Shown: piece by piece, positions 7,834-18,252 of the stretch
Layout: every line of letters begins with the position of its first letter
Position numbering within the stretch: the first letter of the stretch is position 1
Notes under the pieces: generated by a model
What the model saw: the letters and a program-made list of their open reading frames with translations, nothing else
Told to the model about the DNA's origin: nothing
The model's database searches: none
Translations under genes and position numbers: made by a program
Assembly: GCF_024129355.1 (NCBI RefSeq)
Contig: NZ_JAMXXP010000021.1
Location: 1-52,927, forward strand
From: Acinetobacter lwoffii
GTDB lineage: Bacteria; Pseudomonadota; Gammaproteobacteria; Pseudomonadales; Moraxellaceae
Reading direction: 5' to 3'
Length of the DNA stretch: 52,927 nt

Positions 7834-9162
7834 ATGGATTTAATAACTTCCCGTCAACAACGGTTAGACCAGATTTACAAGAAAGTAAGCTGGCGGCTAC
7901 TGCCATTTTTATTGCTGTGTTATTTCTTTGCTTATCTGGACCGGATCAATATCGGATTTGCCAAGTTACAAATGCAGCAGGAGCTGGGCTTTAACGATGC
8001 AATTTATGGCATGGCAGCCGGCATATTCTTTTTAGTTTATGTGCTGTTTGAAGTACCAACCAACCTGTATTTTGAAAAAGTCGGCGCCAGAAAAACCATT
8101 ACCCGCATCATGATTTTGTGGGGCCTGACCTCCATGTCGATGCTATTTGTCACCACCCCGCAGATGTTCTATGTCTTGCGCTTTTTACTAGGTGTATTCG
8201 AAGCCGGTTTTGCCCCAGGCATGATTTTCTATCTGACCTATTGGTATTCTGGTGCACGCATGGCACGCGTGATGGCGATTGTCATGCTGGCCGGGCCACT
8301 GGCTGGCATGTTAGGTGCGCCGTTATCGACACAAATTATGAGTACTTTTCATCAGATTTATAATCTTTCTGGCTGGCAATGGTTATTTTTATTAGAAGCT
8401 GTGCCAACCGTGCTATTGGGTTGCGTAGCGTACTTTTATTTAACCGATCATCCTTCACAAGCAAAATGGCTGTCTCAAGAGGACAAAGCCTTATTGGTGA
8501 AAGAAATTTCCCAACATCAGTCTGCCACTGGTCATAGTAATTTTAAAGCGGTATTAAAGGATCCCTGGATTTATTTCATGGCCTTGGCCTACTTCACCAT
8601 TATCTGTGGGATCTATGCGATTGGCTTCTGGCTACCATCTTTACTGAAGTCGGGCGGTATCCAGAATTTGCAGATGATTGGCTGGCTGGTGGCGATTCCA
8701 TATTTATGCGGCGCAATTTTCATGATCATTTTTGCCCGCAGCTCGGACAAATGGCAGGAACGGAAATGGCATTGTGTAGTGCCTACGGTATTGGCCGGAG
8801 TCAGCTTGATATTGTCGGTGATCAGTGCGAATTTCCTGCTGTCCTTTATTGCGATCTGTACCGCAACGGCCTTCATGTTTAGTGCCTATACCATTTTCTG
8901 GTCGATTCCATCGAAATACTTAAGCGGTAGTGCGGCAGCAGGCGGAATTGCCTTAATTAACAGTATTGGATTACTCGGTGGTTTTGTCAGTCCAAATATT
9001 ATGGGCATGGCGTAGTCAATGACCGGTTCCATGCTGGCAGGCTGGTTCACGATTGCTGTGATCATGATGCTCGGAGGCACTTTCCTGATTTATACCTTCA
9101 GACTGAAAAAGCAAGCTGCGCCTCAGCAAACAACACACACTGCTCTAATCGTCGATAAATAA
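7834..9162 (+). pseudogene. MFS transporter (anion:cation symporter type), broken by an in-frame TAG
   Basis: The frame would code for 442 residues of a 12-helix major facilitator of the anion:cation symporter kind (N-terminal LDRINIGFAKLQM, then GARKTITRI and VLRFLLGVFEAGFAPGMIFYL). A TAG at 9013-9015 stops it after residue 393. Beyond the stop the same frame stays open for 48 codons to TAA 9160-9162 and codes for the expected last helix (MLAGWFTIAVIMMLGGTFLIY). The ribosome site AAAAAGGAG precedes ATG 7834. It lies 30 bp before the M81 gene and divergent from LysR, so it was probably the uptake step for the M81 substrate. A protein lacking helix 12 is probably non-functional; a sequencing error cannot be excluded. 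Confidence 0.85.
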
Positions 9163-9192
9163 TCAATACGTAGCTTAGGAAGGATTCAAGAT

Positions 9193-10724
9193 ATGAAGAA
9201 AATCATCATTGCAGGCTTTCAACATGAAACCAATACCTTTGCCCCGACCAAAGCAAGCTACGTCGATTTTGTCCAGGGTGGGGGATTTCCGCCGCTCAGC
9301 CGCGGCGCAGATGTCCTGAAATTTTGGGAACAGAACATTCCGATTGGCGGTTTTATTCAACAAGCAGAACAATTCGGGTATCAACTTTTACCGGTGATCT
9401 GGGCTGGAACTTCACCTTCAGCGCATGTAGAGCAGGACACTTACCAGCAGATCTGTAATGAAATTATTGCAAGCATCCAGCAGCATCCGGCAGATGCGGT
9501 GTATCTGGATCTGCATGGCGCCATGGTCAGTGAACAGGTGGATGATGGCGAAGGCGAATTGTTAAGACGGGTTCGTGAAGCAGTCGGGCCGGACATTCCG
9601 GTGATTGCCAGTCTGGACTTCCATGCCAATGTCACGCAGGCAATGTTTGCCCATAGTGATGCATTGATTTGCTATCATCGGACCTATCCGCATGTAGATA
9701 TGGCCCAAACCGGACAACGCTGTGCCCAAGTGCTGTATCAAATATTCCAGGGTAAAAAGCTACACAAGAAAATGTATAAGCTACCGTTTTTGATTGCGCT
9801 GAATGCACAATGTACCGAGTTGGAACCTACCCAGTCTTGTATGAATTTACTTGAACAGCTAGAGCAAAATAATTCTGTCCAGATGAATTTTACGCCGGGT
9901 TTTCCAGCGGCAGACTTTGCCGAATGTGGTGGTTGTATCTGGGGTTATAGTGAAAATGCTGAGCAGTTAGATCAGGCCATGCAAGACTATATCGCCTATG
10001 TGCTGCAACAAGAAGCGCATTGGAATATGGATTTCTTATCACCGGATCATGCCGTGCAGCAGGCGCTACAATTATACCAACAGCATCATTCGACCAGACC
10101 CGTGGTGATTGCAGATACTCAGGATAATCCGATCCGGGAGCCAGTGGTGATTCGAATACAACCGGGATGTTATCGGCGCTACATCGGCATCAGGTTAAAA
10201 ATGCATTGCTTGGCCTCATCGTAGATCCCGTGGTAGTACGGCAAGCCTATCAGCTTGAGCTTGGTCAGTATTTTTATGCGAAACTGGGTGGAACATCGGG
10301 TATTGCGGGGGATGCTCCATTTAGCGCTGAATTTAAAATCAAAGCCTATAGCGATGGAAAATTCAGCTATGGCGGGCCCATGATGCATGACGTTGAGGCG
10401 GATATTGGCCCGAGTGTATTACTGGAAATAGATGGTATTGAAATTGCAGTCAGTTCCTACAAAGCCCAGTTGCTCGATCGTAATATGTTTAGAATTTTTG
10501 GTGTTGTGCCTCAAGATAAATCGATCATCGTGGTGAAAAGCTCGGTACATTTTCGTGCAGATTTTCAGGACATGGCTGCTGCCATTTTAGTCGCGAAAGC
10601 GCCTGGAGCCATGAAAGCAGACCCGAATGACCTGCCTTGGCAAAAGATTGATCCTGATAGACGACTCGTGCCGATGGGCGAAAGTCTGGCGCAACGTGAT
10701 CAGCCATTGCGTCGTACTGTTTAA
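9193..10724 (+). pseudogene. M81 family (MlrC-like) metallopeptidase, frameshifted
   Basis: The first frame (9193-10224) carries the M81 N-terminus (IIIAGFQHETNTFAPT) and the metal-site region SLDFHAN with YHRTYPHVDM. The second frame (to 10724) carries the C-terminal part (NALLGLIVDP, then GGTSGIAGDAPF). Translation of frame 1 turns to nonsense after ADTQDNP, where the family has a Gly-rich GDS-T motif. The bases there are atccg-atccg (10127-10136). Removing one copy restores NPGASGDSNTTG and joins the two frames. The family includes microcystinase C, which cleaves linearised cyclic peptides. The gene follows the broken MFS transporter with a 30-bp gap. Confidence 0.88.
10127..10136 (+). repeat. 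5-bp tandem duplication causing the M81 frameshift
   Basis: Two adjacent copies of atccg. Deleting one restores a continuous M81 reading frame with the expected Gly-rich GDS motif, so the duplication is the inactivating change. Confidence 0.8.
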
Positions 10725-10760
10725 CATTTAACTAATATCCAATTAACACCCAAGCGATTG

Positions 10761-10798
10761 AACAGGCGAGCTCTATCACGATCAAGCCTGTTTTTTTT
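10761..10798 (+). terminator. Rho-independent terminator after the M81 gene
   Basis: Stem aacaggc (10761-10767) with gcctgtt (10786-10792) and a run of eight T residues. The rest of 10725-11055 holds no open frame I can support; the ribosome site for the next gene (GGAG, 11045-11048) is at its end. Confidence 0.75.
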
Positions 10799-11055
10799 GA
10801 TCACATCTTCATTTCCTTAAACTCAATATAATTTTCTGGCACCTGATCCCGCGTCTGAATCTGCCAAAGATGGACTAGTCTGATATCAAACAGGGCTAGC
10901 TAAAAAAAGCGGACAGGAATTCAATATTCTTTTCAAACTCAACAAAATACCTATAATTCCAATTAGAAACTTGTTGTAAATTAAACCTTAGGAGAAAAAC
11001 AAATACAGTTTTGACTTTCTTATTTTAAATTAGAACAATCAACCGGAGATTCTCA

Positions 11056-12279
11056 TTGCGCGCTGCCCGCTATAAAATTTTGCTCATTATCGTATTGCTA
11101 CTGGCAGTAGGGTTTGCTCTATTTCGTTGGTGGCAGGGGCCAGTGGTGCCTAGTTATACGCTGAGTGCCATGCCGCTGGTACAAAATGTTGTTGCGACCG
11201 GACGTGTTGCGACAGTTTCACGTGCCCAGGTAGGCAGTGAAATTAGTGGTGTGGTTCTGCAACGTCTGGTGCAGGAAGGCGATCAGGTTAAACCGGGTGA
11301 TCTGCTGGTGGTATTGAAATCGGATGAATTGCTGGCCCAAGTCAGACAGGCCGAGCTGGCATTGACCGAATTGGCAAGCAGCCGACGGCCACAGGCTGCA
11401 GCAGAACTGGCCAGTGCCAAAGCCCAACTGGAGCAAGCCAGCCGAGAAGCTACACGTCGACGTAATGCAGAAGCCGGTATCCTGTCGAGGGAAGAAGTCG
11501 AACAGGCTGTGGAAGCAGAAAGAGTCGCGCGCAATAATTATGAGACAGCTCGGGTAAAAGCAGCCGCATTGGCTGCGGGTCAAGTCGAAGAAGCGTCGCT
11601 TCGGGAGCAGCTTGCAGTGGCACAGGCTCAACTGGCCAAAACCAAGATTCGGGCTGCGGTCGCCGGCACAGTACTGACACGCGATGTCGAGCCGGGTGAT
11701 CTGGTTCAGCCGGGACAAACTTTATTTACCATTGCGTTAACAGGGAATACAGAAATCCGGGTACCGCTAGATGAGCGGAATTTACCGCAACTCGCCTTGC
11801 AGCAAAATGCGACCGTCATTAGCGATGCCTATCCGGATCAGTCTTTCCCAGCTCGGATCAATTTTATTGCGCCAAGTATTGACCCACAGCGCGGTACAGT
11901 AGAGGTCAGGTTAACTGTCAACCCCGTACCTGATTTTCTGCGTCAGGACATGACGGTATCGGTGAATGTCGAGACGGCCAAACGAACACGGGCACTGGCT
12001 ATTCCGAATGATGCTTTAAGCAGTATCAAAGGAGATAAAGCTGTGGTCTTAATGGTACGTGCTGGAAAAGTACAGCGTCAGCAGATTACTTTGGGCTTGC
12101 GTGGCCTGGCCATGTCAGAAGTGAAAACCGGGCTGAGCGAGGGTGATCAGGTGCTGGCAGATGCCGAATCTTCATTGGAGGATGGCACCAGAGTTCGCTT
12201 AAAACCACAACAGAGTTCATTACAGAATTCTGCTGATATGGCCAATAGTAAAAATGAATTACCGGTGAACTTCGATTGA
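11056..12279 (+). CDS. Periplasmic adaptor (HlyD/DevB/MacA-type) of an ABC exporter
   Basis: This 407-residue protein has one N-terminal membrane anchor at about 7-24. Next comes a lipoyl-like half-motif (VLQRLVQEGDQVKPGDLLVVL), a long Ala/Gln/Glu-rich coiled-coil hairpin at about 95-200, the second lipoyl half (AAVAGTVLTRDVEPGDLVQPGQ) and a beta-barrel region. That is the layout of membrane-fusion proteins linking an inner-membrane ABC transporter to an outer-membrane channel. The start is TTG 11056 with GGAG 8 nt upstream; I see no in-frame ATG that would keep the anchor. The last 4 nt overlap the permease gene. No outer-membrane channel gene is nearby, so a TolC elsewhere is assumed. The substrate is unknown. 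Confidence 0.85.
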   Translation: MRAARYKILLIIVLLLAVGFALFRWWQGPVVPSYTLSAMPLVQNVVATGRVATVSRAQVGSEISGVVLQRLVQEGDQVKPGDLLVVLKSDELLAQVRQAELALTELASSRRPQAAAELASAKAQLEQASREATRRRNAEAGILSREEVEQAVEAERVARNNYETARVKAAALAAGQVEEASLREQLAVAQAQLAKTKIRAAVAGTVLTRDVEPGDLVQPGQTLFTIALTGNTEIRVPLDERNLPQLALQQNATVISDAYPDQSFPARINFIAPSIDPQRGTVEVRLTVNPVPDFLRQDMTVSVNVETAKRTRALAIPNDALSSIKGDKAVVLMVRAGKVQRQQITLGLRGLAMSEVKTGLSEGDQVLADAESSLEDGTRVRLKPQQSSLQNSADMANSKNELPVNFD

Positions 12280-13499
12280 AAAATTTATTCGGGCGGCTCT
12301 GGATCGAATGGAAAATCGCGGTCAGTTTTTTGCGTGAGGGTTGCGCGCAGTCCATCATGATCACCATCGGGGTTGCTGTGGGCGTAGCGGTGATCGTCTT
12401 TATCACCGCGTTGATTCAGGGGCTGCAAGCCAATATTGTCGAACGTACCTTAGGTACACAGGCGCATATTCGCCTGTTGTCACCGGATGAAGTCAACCGG
12501 ATTGTGTCACCTCCCGCCGGAACAGTGCAATTATTGCAGGAAGATAAGCGGGCGCAGCGCCTGCGTTCAATCAACAATTGGCAACAGATTACCGAAACAC
12601 TGGACCAGTTACCTGTACTGACCGCTGTCTCGCCGGTGGTGTCTGGCCCTGCCTTTGTACAACGGGGTGATGCGATTGAATCCGTGGCCTTGGTCGGAAT
12701 GAATTTGGAGCGTTATCAGCAGATCATTCCATTAAAAGAATATTTAACCAGTGGCCAGTTGCGGGTTGGCGCGGATGAGGTACTGATCGGCAGTCAATTG
12801 GCCAAAGACCTCGGTGTTCAGGTCGGTAGCAAGTTGCGGCTAGATACTGGCCAACAAAATAGTGCTTTGGTGAATATTGCTGGTATTTTTGAGCTGGGCG
12901 TGCGCGAACTGGATGCGCGTTATGTTTATCTGGATCTTAAGCAGGCGCAGTCCTTACTCGGTCTGCCAGGCGGGGTAACGGTGATTGACCTGACCATTGC
13001 CAATATTTTTGAGGCAGACCAGGTTGCCGCACAAGTCGGACGCCTGACCTCATTAAAAGCCGAAAGCTGGATTGAAACCAATGCACAATTGATGAATGCC
13101 ATTACTGCACAAAGCCTGTCCACCAATATGATCATTGTCTTTGTCGCAATTTCAGTGGCTTTCGGGATTGCCAGCGTCATGTCCGTCAGTGTGGTGCAGC
13201 GCACCCGGGAAATTGGTATTTTGCGGGCGACGGGTGCAACCCAATCGCAAATCCTGAGAGTTTTTCTGTTTCAGGGTGCAATCTTTGGCTTGCTCGGTTC
13301 AGTGCTGGGCAGCATAGTCAGTTATGGTCTGGTATGGGTATTTAATAATTTTGGGCCGGGATTATTCTATATTCCAATTTCGATTGAACTGGTGATTTTG
13401 GCGCTATTGTTGGCGACATTAACAGGCGTACTGGCTGCAGCGGTGCCATCACGCCGGGCAGCAGCACTCGACCCGGTGGAGGCGATTCGTCATGTCTGA
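12276..13499 (+). CDS. FtsX/MacB-type ABC transporter permease
   Basis: This 407-residue protein has a membrane helix at about 20-45, a large periplasmic (MacB-PCD-like) domain to about 280 and three C-terminal helices. VQRTREIGILRATGATQSQILR marks the FtsX domain. It opens with TTG 12276 inside the adaptor's stop (TTGA overlap), which implies coupled translation, and ends 8 nt inside the ATPase gene. Unlike MacB the ATPase is a separate gene, as in DevBCA or LolCDE. MacB-type systems work by mechanotransmission and export from the periplasm, so the cargo may be a lipid, a siderophore or a peptide. Confidence 0.88.
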   Translation: MKNLFGRLWIEWKIAVSFLREGCAQSIMITIGVAVGVAVIVFITALIQGLQANIVERTLGTQAHIRLLSPDEVNRIVSPPAGTVQLLQEDKRAQRLRSINNWQQITETLDQLPVLTAVSPVVSGPAFVQRGDAIESVALVGMNLERYQQIIPLKEYLTSGQLRVGADEVLIGSQLAKDLGVQVGSKLRLDTGQQNSALVNIAGIFELGVRELDARYVYLDLKQAQSLLGLPGGVTVIDLTIANIFEADQVAAQVGRLTSLKAESWIETNAQLMNAITAQSLSTNMIIVFVAISVAFGIASVMSVSVVQRTREIGILRATGATQSQILRVFLFQGAIFGLLGSVLGSIVSYGLVWVFNNFGPGLFYIPISIELVILALLLATLTGVLAAAVPSRRAAALDPVEAIRHV

Positions 13500-14208
13500 G
13501 CAATCTCAGGAAGTTCTGCGTCTGGAAGCGCTGCGAAAATCTTATAATATTGGACAGCCCAATGAGGTTGAGGTCTTGCATGGCATTGACCTGCGCATTG
13601 ATCGCAACGACTTTGCTGCACTTATTGGCCCTTCCGGTTCTGGAAAAAGTACCTTACTGAATATTCTGGGACTGCTAGATAAACCAACGAGTGGCGAGCT
13701 GTATTTGTTGGGACAACCTACCAGTGCGATGGATGATACCGGCCGTACGGCGCTGCGCGGCAACAGCATCGGATTTGTATTTCAGTTTCACCATCTGATT
13801 CAGGCATTTAGTGCACTGGATAATATTCTCATGCCTTTAATGATGGCGCATGGCAAACCGAATCAGCAGGCAATGCAACGCGCACGTGATTTACTAGCGG
13901 CAGTGGGACTGGAAAAATTTGCCGAGCGTAAACCGAATGAATTGTCCGGAGGACAGCAGCAGCGGGTGGCCATTGCTCGGGCCTTGATTACTGAGCCGGC
14001 ATTATTATTGGCCGATGAACCGACAGGTAATCTGGATACCCAGACCGCGGCTGATATGTTTGAACTGTTTCGTAAAGTGCATCGTGAACGCGACTGCGCC
14101 GTACTTTTAGTCACGCATGATCCGCGCCTGTCTGCCACTTGTGATCGTACCATCAATCTGGTCGATGGCCGGATTGAAAGTGATTCGAGCAATTCTCCTC
14201 AAGATTAA
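13492..14208 (+). CDS. ABC transporter ATP-binding protein (LolD/DevA/MacB type)
   Basis: This 238-residue protein has Walker A GPSGSGKST at 46-54, signature LSGGQQQRVAIARAL near 144-158 and Walker B LLLADEPTGNLD near 164-175, with the H-loop His in VTHDPR. It matches the MacB/LolD/FtsE subfamily that pairs with FtsX-like permeases. ATG 13492 overlaps the permease stop by 8 nt. It is the last gene of the adaptor-permease-ATPase operon, the same order as devB-devC-devA. Confidence 0.93.
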   Translation: MSEQSQEVLRLEALRKSYNIGQPNEVEVLHGIDLRIDRNDFAALIGPSGSGKSTLLNILGLLDKPTSGELYLLGQPTSAMDDTGRTALRGNSIGFVFQFHHLIQAFSALDNILMPLMMAHGKPNQQAMQRARDLLAAVGLEKFAERKPNELSGGQQQRVAIARALITEPALLLADEPTGNLDTQTAADMFELFRKVHRERDCAVLLVTHDPRLSATCDRTINLVDGRIESDSSNSPQD

Positions 14209-14338
14209 GCTGTACTGTAAGGAGCCAGGAGGGCTAATTTTTTGAAGCGATCGAAAAGATATTTCAGATTTATAGCTTTCAAAAAATGATAGCCATATAT
14301 GAGATTGAAATAATCTGTAAACAATCTGTTTGTTAAAA

Positions 14339-14366
14339 AAGGATGTATGCGATTGCCTACATCCTT
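14339..14366 (-). terminator. Rho-independent terminator on the minus strand (probably dps)
   Basis: Stem aaggatgta/tacatcctt; on the minus strand it is followed by T residues (the A-run 14335-14340 on plus). It is about 170 nt past the dps stop. The remainder of 14209-14537 shows no gene. Confidence 0.6.
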
Positions 14367-14537
14367 AAATTTTGATGGTTTAATTTTAATGATCCTGACT
14401 TTTAGCTTGATCTAATCATTGAGTGCCGATAAATCCCTCTAATATAAACGTCAGGATGAAGCCGAACTTTAATGGCACTACCGCAAGTTTCCATTTCATC
14501 CTGTGAATAAGCCTGATTTCAAAGATTCGATCCGATT

Positions 14538-15038
14538 TTATTGTTCCAGATTGCTTCTCAGCATCCAGGCAGTTTTTTCGTGTACTTCCAGTCTTTGCGT
14601 GAGAATGTCAGCGGTCGGCTGATCATTGGCTTCTTCAATGATCGAAAAAATACTTCTGGCGGTACGTGCCACAGTTTCATGTGCATCTACCAGTAAACGT
14701 ATCATTTCTTCGGCTTTAGGCACACCTTCGACTTCTTTAATGGAGGTGAGTTTTACAAACTGTTTATAAGTGCCGGGTGCTGCAAAACCTAGAGCACGAA
14801 TACGTTCAGCAATGATGTCCAACGCATTCCATTGCTCGGTATATTGAGTCATAAACATGTTGTGCAGGCTGTTGAACTGGGGGCCGGTGACATTCCAGTG
14901 GAAATTATGGGTCATCAAATACAGGGTATAACTGTCTGCTAAAAGTCTGGATAAACCATCGACAATTTTGGCGCGATCATCATGCGAAATCCCGATATCA
15001 ATTTTCATTGCTTTAGATTCTTTTTTAGAAGAGGCCAT
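14538..15038 (-). CDS. dps: Dps ferritin-like DNA-protection protein
   Basis: This 166-residue protein has the Dps core. [13 protein letters not shown] and the following [30 protein letters not shown] carry the inter-subunit ferroxidase His, Asp and Glu ligands. Dps forms a 12-subunit shell that oxidises Fe(II) with peroxide and can coat DNA in stationary phase. The Lys-rich N-terminus ([12 protein letters not shown]) is the type of tail used for DNA binding. The ribosome site AAGGAG precedes ATG 15038. It is divergent from katE across 759 bp, so the two peroxide-defence genes may share regulation. Confidence 0.95.
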   Translation of the reverse strand: MASSKKESKAMKIDIGISHDDRAKIVDGLSRLLADSYTLYLMTHNFHWNVTGPQFNSLHNMFMTQYTEQWNALDIIAERIRALGFAAPGTYKQFVKLTSIKEVEGVPKAEEMIRLLVDAHETVARTARSIFSIIEEANDQPTADILTQRLEVHEKTAWMLRSNLEQ

Positions 15039-15797
15039 GCTCTTACTCCTTCAAACTTAACGCGATACGGTGTATTAAAATAAAGTCGGATGTATCTGAA
15101 GCCCGAGCCAAGAGATGAAATGATCTCTATGACTTTGTATTTGATCTAACAGGCTAAGAGATTTAAGTGGTTATAAGTTATAGATATTAGATCAATATAA
15201 AGGCAGGAAGTTTAGTCATTATGTATAAGCAGGACGCGGGATTGTAACTATTTAAATCTGTCAAATTTTGACTATACTTCAGCGGTAGCACGTTAATTTC
15301 TCATAGCAAATTGAACTTCTAAAAAGTCCTAATCATTTCAGGATTGAAACATCGTTTTGGGTTATGACGCTTATTTGTGAGCAAGATCACATATCACCAT
15401 ACTGAATCTTTATTTCGAAATATCTCTGTGAAATTTTAATATTTTATTTTAAATAAATAACTTAGATAAAAATTTAAATCATAAATAAACCCGAAATTTA
15501 TAAAAAATAACACAATGCTGCCTTAATTAAACAAGGCACTACAAACAATAATAAATCTCTTTCTCAAATGCAGTTATGTTAGGACACAGGCGAAACCAAT
15601 AACAATATTCCCAGAAAAGCAAAAATGCTTCGAGTCAGCATATTCAGAAGAAATGTGAGGCTGATACAGGATCGGCTGTAGCAGATTGACTTGCGGGATG
15701 ATTTTGATTCGGTAAGCCATGCAATATATAAGCTCAAGCGACTTTGAGATAGACCAAAAATATCTGAACTAAACTCAAGCTCAGCAAGGAATACATC
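15039..15797. promoter_or_regulatory. Long dps/katE intergenic region
   Basis: This 759-bp stretch separates the divergent dps and katE genes. I find no convincing open frame or RNA gene. It contains a perfect CRP-type palindrome (15376-15391) and very AT-rich tracts (15420-15560). Promoters for both genes must lie here, but I cannot assign -35/-10 pairs with confidence. Confidence 0.5.
15376..15391. promoter_or_regulatory. CRP/Vfr-type binding site
   Basis: TGTGA-gcaaga-TCACA is an exact match to the CRP consensus half-sites with a 6-bp spacer. It lies about 338 bp upstream of the dps start and 407 bp upstream of the katE start. Acinetobacter has a CRP/Vfr homologue, so cAMP-dependent control of one or both genes is plausible. 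Confidence 0.6.
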
Positions 15798-17921
15798 ATG
15801 AAAATTAAGGCCAATAGCCCCGCGACTGGTAAAGACGGTTTAGACAAACAAAATACCAATAAAAAAAGTGAACAGCTCGACGCATATCGCAGTGATGCGA
15901 CCGAACAGGCACTCACTACCAATCAAGGGGTTAAAATTTCCGATAACCAGAACAGTCTCAAGGCAGGCGTTCGCGGTGCGACCTTGATCGAAGATTTTAT
16001 TCTCCGGGAAAAAATTACCCATTTTGACCATGAGCGAATTCCAGAACGTATTGTGCATGCCCGCGGTGTCGGCGCACATGGCTATTTTGAGGCTTATCCG
16101 GGGAATGAAAAACTGACCAAGGCAGGCTTCCTGACCAATACCAGTGTGCAAACGCCAGTATTTGTGCGTTTTTCTACCGTACAGGGACCACGTGGTTCAG
16201 CAGATACGGTACGTGATATCCGTGGTTTTGCCACCAAGTTTTATACGGATGAAGGTAACTTCGATCTGGTAGCGAATGATGCGCCGGTATTCTTTATCCA
16301 GGATGGGATCAAGTTCCCGGATTTTGTACATGCAGTCAAACCTGAACCTCAGACCGAGATTCCTACCGGTGCATCTGCACATGATACTTTCTGGGATTTT
16401 GTTTCTTTAGTGCCTGAATCTGCACATGCGGTGATGTGGGCCATGTCGGATCGGGGTATTCCGCGTAATTTAAGAGCCATTCAAGGCTTCGGTGTGCATA
16501 CTTTCCGTTTTATCAATGCCGAGAATAAGGCGGTTTTTGTGAAATTCCACTGGACGCCAAAACAGGGTCTCGCCCAACTGGTCTGGGATGAAGCACAAAA
16601 ACTGGCGGGTAAAGATCCGGATTTCCATCGTCGTGACTTATATGAAGCGATTGCATCCGGTAACTATCCGGAATGGGAGCTTGGTGTACAGGTCGTTCCA
16701 GAAGAAGATGAGATGAAGTACGACTTCGACTTGCTGGATCCAACCAAAATTATTCCGGAAGAACTGGTGCCGGTGACACCGATTGGCAGAATGGTACTGA
16801 ACCGTAATGTTGATTATTTCTTCGGTGAAACCGAGCAGGTGGCCTTCTGTCCGGGACATATTGTGCCAGGACTAGATTTTACCAATGATCCATTATTACA
16901 AGCACGTCTGTTCTCCTATACCGATACTCAGCTCAGTCGTTTAGGTGGTCCAAACTTCCACCAGATCCCAATTAACAAGCCGGTTTGTCCATTCCACAAT
17001 AACCAGCGTGACGGTTTACATCAGCGTATTGTACATACCGGTCAAGCCAGTTATGAGCCGAATTCGATTGACAATAACTGGCCGGCTGAAACTCCGCCCG
17101 CAGCACAAGGCGGTGGTTTTGAAAGTTATCAGGAACGTATTGATGGACACAAGATCCGTCAGCGTAGCGAATCTTTCAGTGATCACTTTAGTCAGCCCCG
17201 TCTTTTCTACCGCAGCCAGACGCCGCATGAACAGAAGCATATTGTCGATGCCTATGTCTTCGAGCTGAGCAAGGTGGAGCGCAAATATATTCGTGAGCGT
17301 GAAGTGCTTGAAGTGCTCTGCAATATCGATCTGGACTTGGCACAGCAGGTGGCTGACCAATTGGGCATTGAAATTCCGGCAGAGAAAAAAGCTGCGAAAT
17401 TGCCAGAGGTGAAGGTTTCACCACGCTTATCTTTCGAGGCATTCAAACCTGAAGATATCAAAGCACGAAAAATTGCCCTACTGGTACACGATAAAGCCAA
17501 TGAGGCCAGTATCAAAGCTGTTCAAACCTGGGCAGAATCAGAAGGGGCTGTGGTCGATGTACTGACCCCAAAACCGGGCCCGGTACTGGGTCAGCAAGGC
17601 GAGGTGATTCCTTCCGATGGTATGCAAAAAGCAGAACCATCCATTGCCTATGATGCCGTGGTGATTGCTGACGGTGATAATTACGATGTGGTAATGAAAG
17701 ACGGTGTGGCGACTCATTATCTGCTGGAAGCCTACAAGCATTTAAAACCAATCGTGTTCTTGGGTGATAAAGGCAAGCTGATTGAAGATCTGCGTTTGGT
17801 TAGCGATGAAGGAACTCTGGCAAACGGACAGTTTGAAGCAGTACAAGATAGCTTCAAGACTTTAATCCTAAACCATCGTGTCTGGACGCGTGAAGCGATT
17901 GCGGAAGCGATTCCTGCCTAA
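15798..17921 (+). CDS. katE: Catalase HPII (large-subunit, clade 2)
   Basis: This 707-residue protein has the long N-terminal arm and extra C-terminal domain of large-subunit catalases. Catalytic His87 ([10 protein letters not shown]), distal Asn160 ([10 protein letters not shown]) and heme-ligand Tyr374 ([18 protein letters not shown]) are present. From about residue 555 a DJ-1/PfpI-like flavodoxin-type domain follows ([14 protein letters not shown], then YDAVVIADG). It breaks hydrogen peroxide into water and oxygen, typically in stationary phase. The ribosome site AAGGA precedes ATG 15798. It is divergent from dps and directly upstream of the stress-type operon at 18253. A hairpin (17940-17967) ends the transcript. 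Confidence 0.96.
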   Translation: MKIKANSPATGKDGLDKQNTNKKSEQLDAYRSDATEQALTTNQGVKISDNQNSLKAGVRGATLIEDFILREKITHFDHERIPERIVHARGVGAHGYFEAYPGNEKLTKAGFLTNTSVQTPVFVRFSTVQGPRGSADTVRDIRGFATKFYTDEGNFDLVANDAPVFFIQDGIKFPDFVHAVKPEPQTEIPTGASAHDTFWDFVSLVPESAHAVMWAMSDRGIPRNLRAIQGFGVHTFRFINAENKAVFVKFHWTPKQGLAQLVWDEAQKLAGKDPDFHRRDLYEAIASGNYPEWELGVQVVPEEDEMKYDFDLLDPTKIIPEELVPVTPIGRMVLNRNVDYFFGETEQVAFCPGHIVPGLDFTNDPLLQARLFSYTDTQLSRLGGPNFHQIPINKPVCPFHNNQRDGLHQRIVHTGQASYEPNSIDNNWPAETPPAAQGGGFESYQERIDGHKIRQRSESFSDHFSQPRLFYRSQTPHEQKHIVDAYVFELSKVERKYIREREVLEVLCNIDLDLAQQVADQLGIEIPAEKKAAKLPEVKVSPRLSFEAFKPEDIKARKIALLVHDKANEASIKAVQTWAESEGAVVDVLTPKPGPVLGQQGEVIPSDGMQKAEPSIAYDAVVIADGDNYDVVMKDGVATHYLLEAYKHLKPIVFLGDKGKLIEDLRLVSDEGTLANGQFEAVQDSFKTLILNHRVWTREAIAEAIPA

Positions 17922-17939
17922 ACGATTCAATTTATGTTA

Positions 17940-17967
17940 GAGGATAGAGGCTAAGGCTTCTATCCTC
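17940..17967 (+). terminator. Weak terminator hairpin after katE
   Basis: Stem gaggatag/ctatcctc, extended by further pairs, with a short T-run (gttttaaa) after it. The next small gene starts 11 bp beyond, so some readthrough is likely. Confidence 0.45.
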
Positions 17968-17978
17968 ATGGTTTTAAA

Positions 17979-18200
17979 ATGGATGAAGAGATGGTAAGAC
18001 TGGATGTCAAAAATTTGTTGGCTCAAGCACAACAAGCCAAATGGAGCAGAGAACAGGACATTTATCTCATTGAACATAATCATTTGCCTTTAGCTGAACT
18101 AATGCAGCAACTCTGTTTCAATGAAGAAGAGATTAATGCACGGCGTAAGGTACTAGGGCTGACCACACGTTTAAAACAAATGCGCAAGCTTTCTCATTAA
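17979..18200 (+). CDS. Small hypothetical protein
   Basis: This is a 73-residue, helix-rich, charged protein with no signal peptide or membrane segment. I do not recognise a family. The segment EQDIYLIEHNHLPLAELMQQLCFNEEEINARRKVLGL has the look of a SANT/Myb-like or sigma-region helix-turn-helix (periodic Leu with a basic end). It lies just after the katE terminator and 52 bp before the four-gene operon, on the same strand. No strong ribosome site precedes ATG 17979; ATG 17991 is an alternative start. Confidence 0.55.
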   Translation: MDEEMVRLDVKNLLAQAQQAKWSREQDIYLIEHNHLPLAELMQQLCFNEEEINARRKVLGLTTRLKQMRKLSH

Positions 18201-18252
18201 CTGACTTTAAAAACACAACAACATTATCCGTATTTTATGAGGAACCGCATGC

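Noticed and set aside
10167..10724. Separate 185-residue gene
   Set aside because: It is the C-terminal part of the M81 gene after the frameshift; it has no start signal of its own.
11218..11718. 166-residue minus-strand frame
   Set aside because: Antisense to the adaptor gene, Cys- and Ser-rich with no family pattern; a codon-bias shadow.
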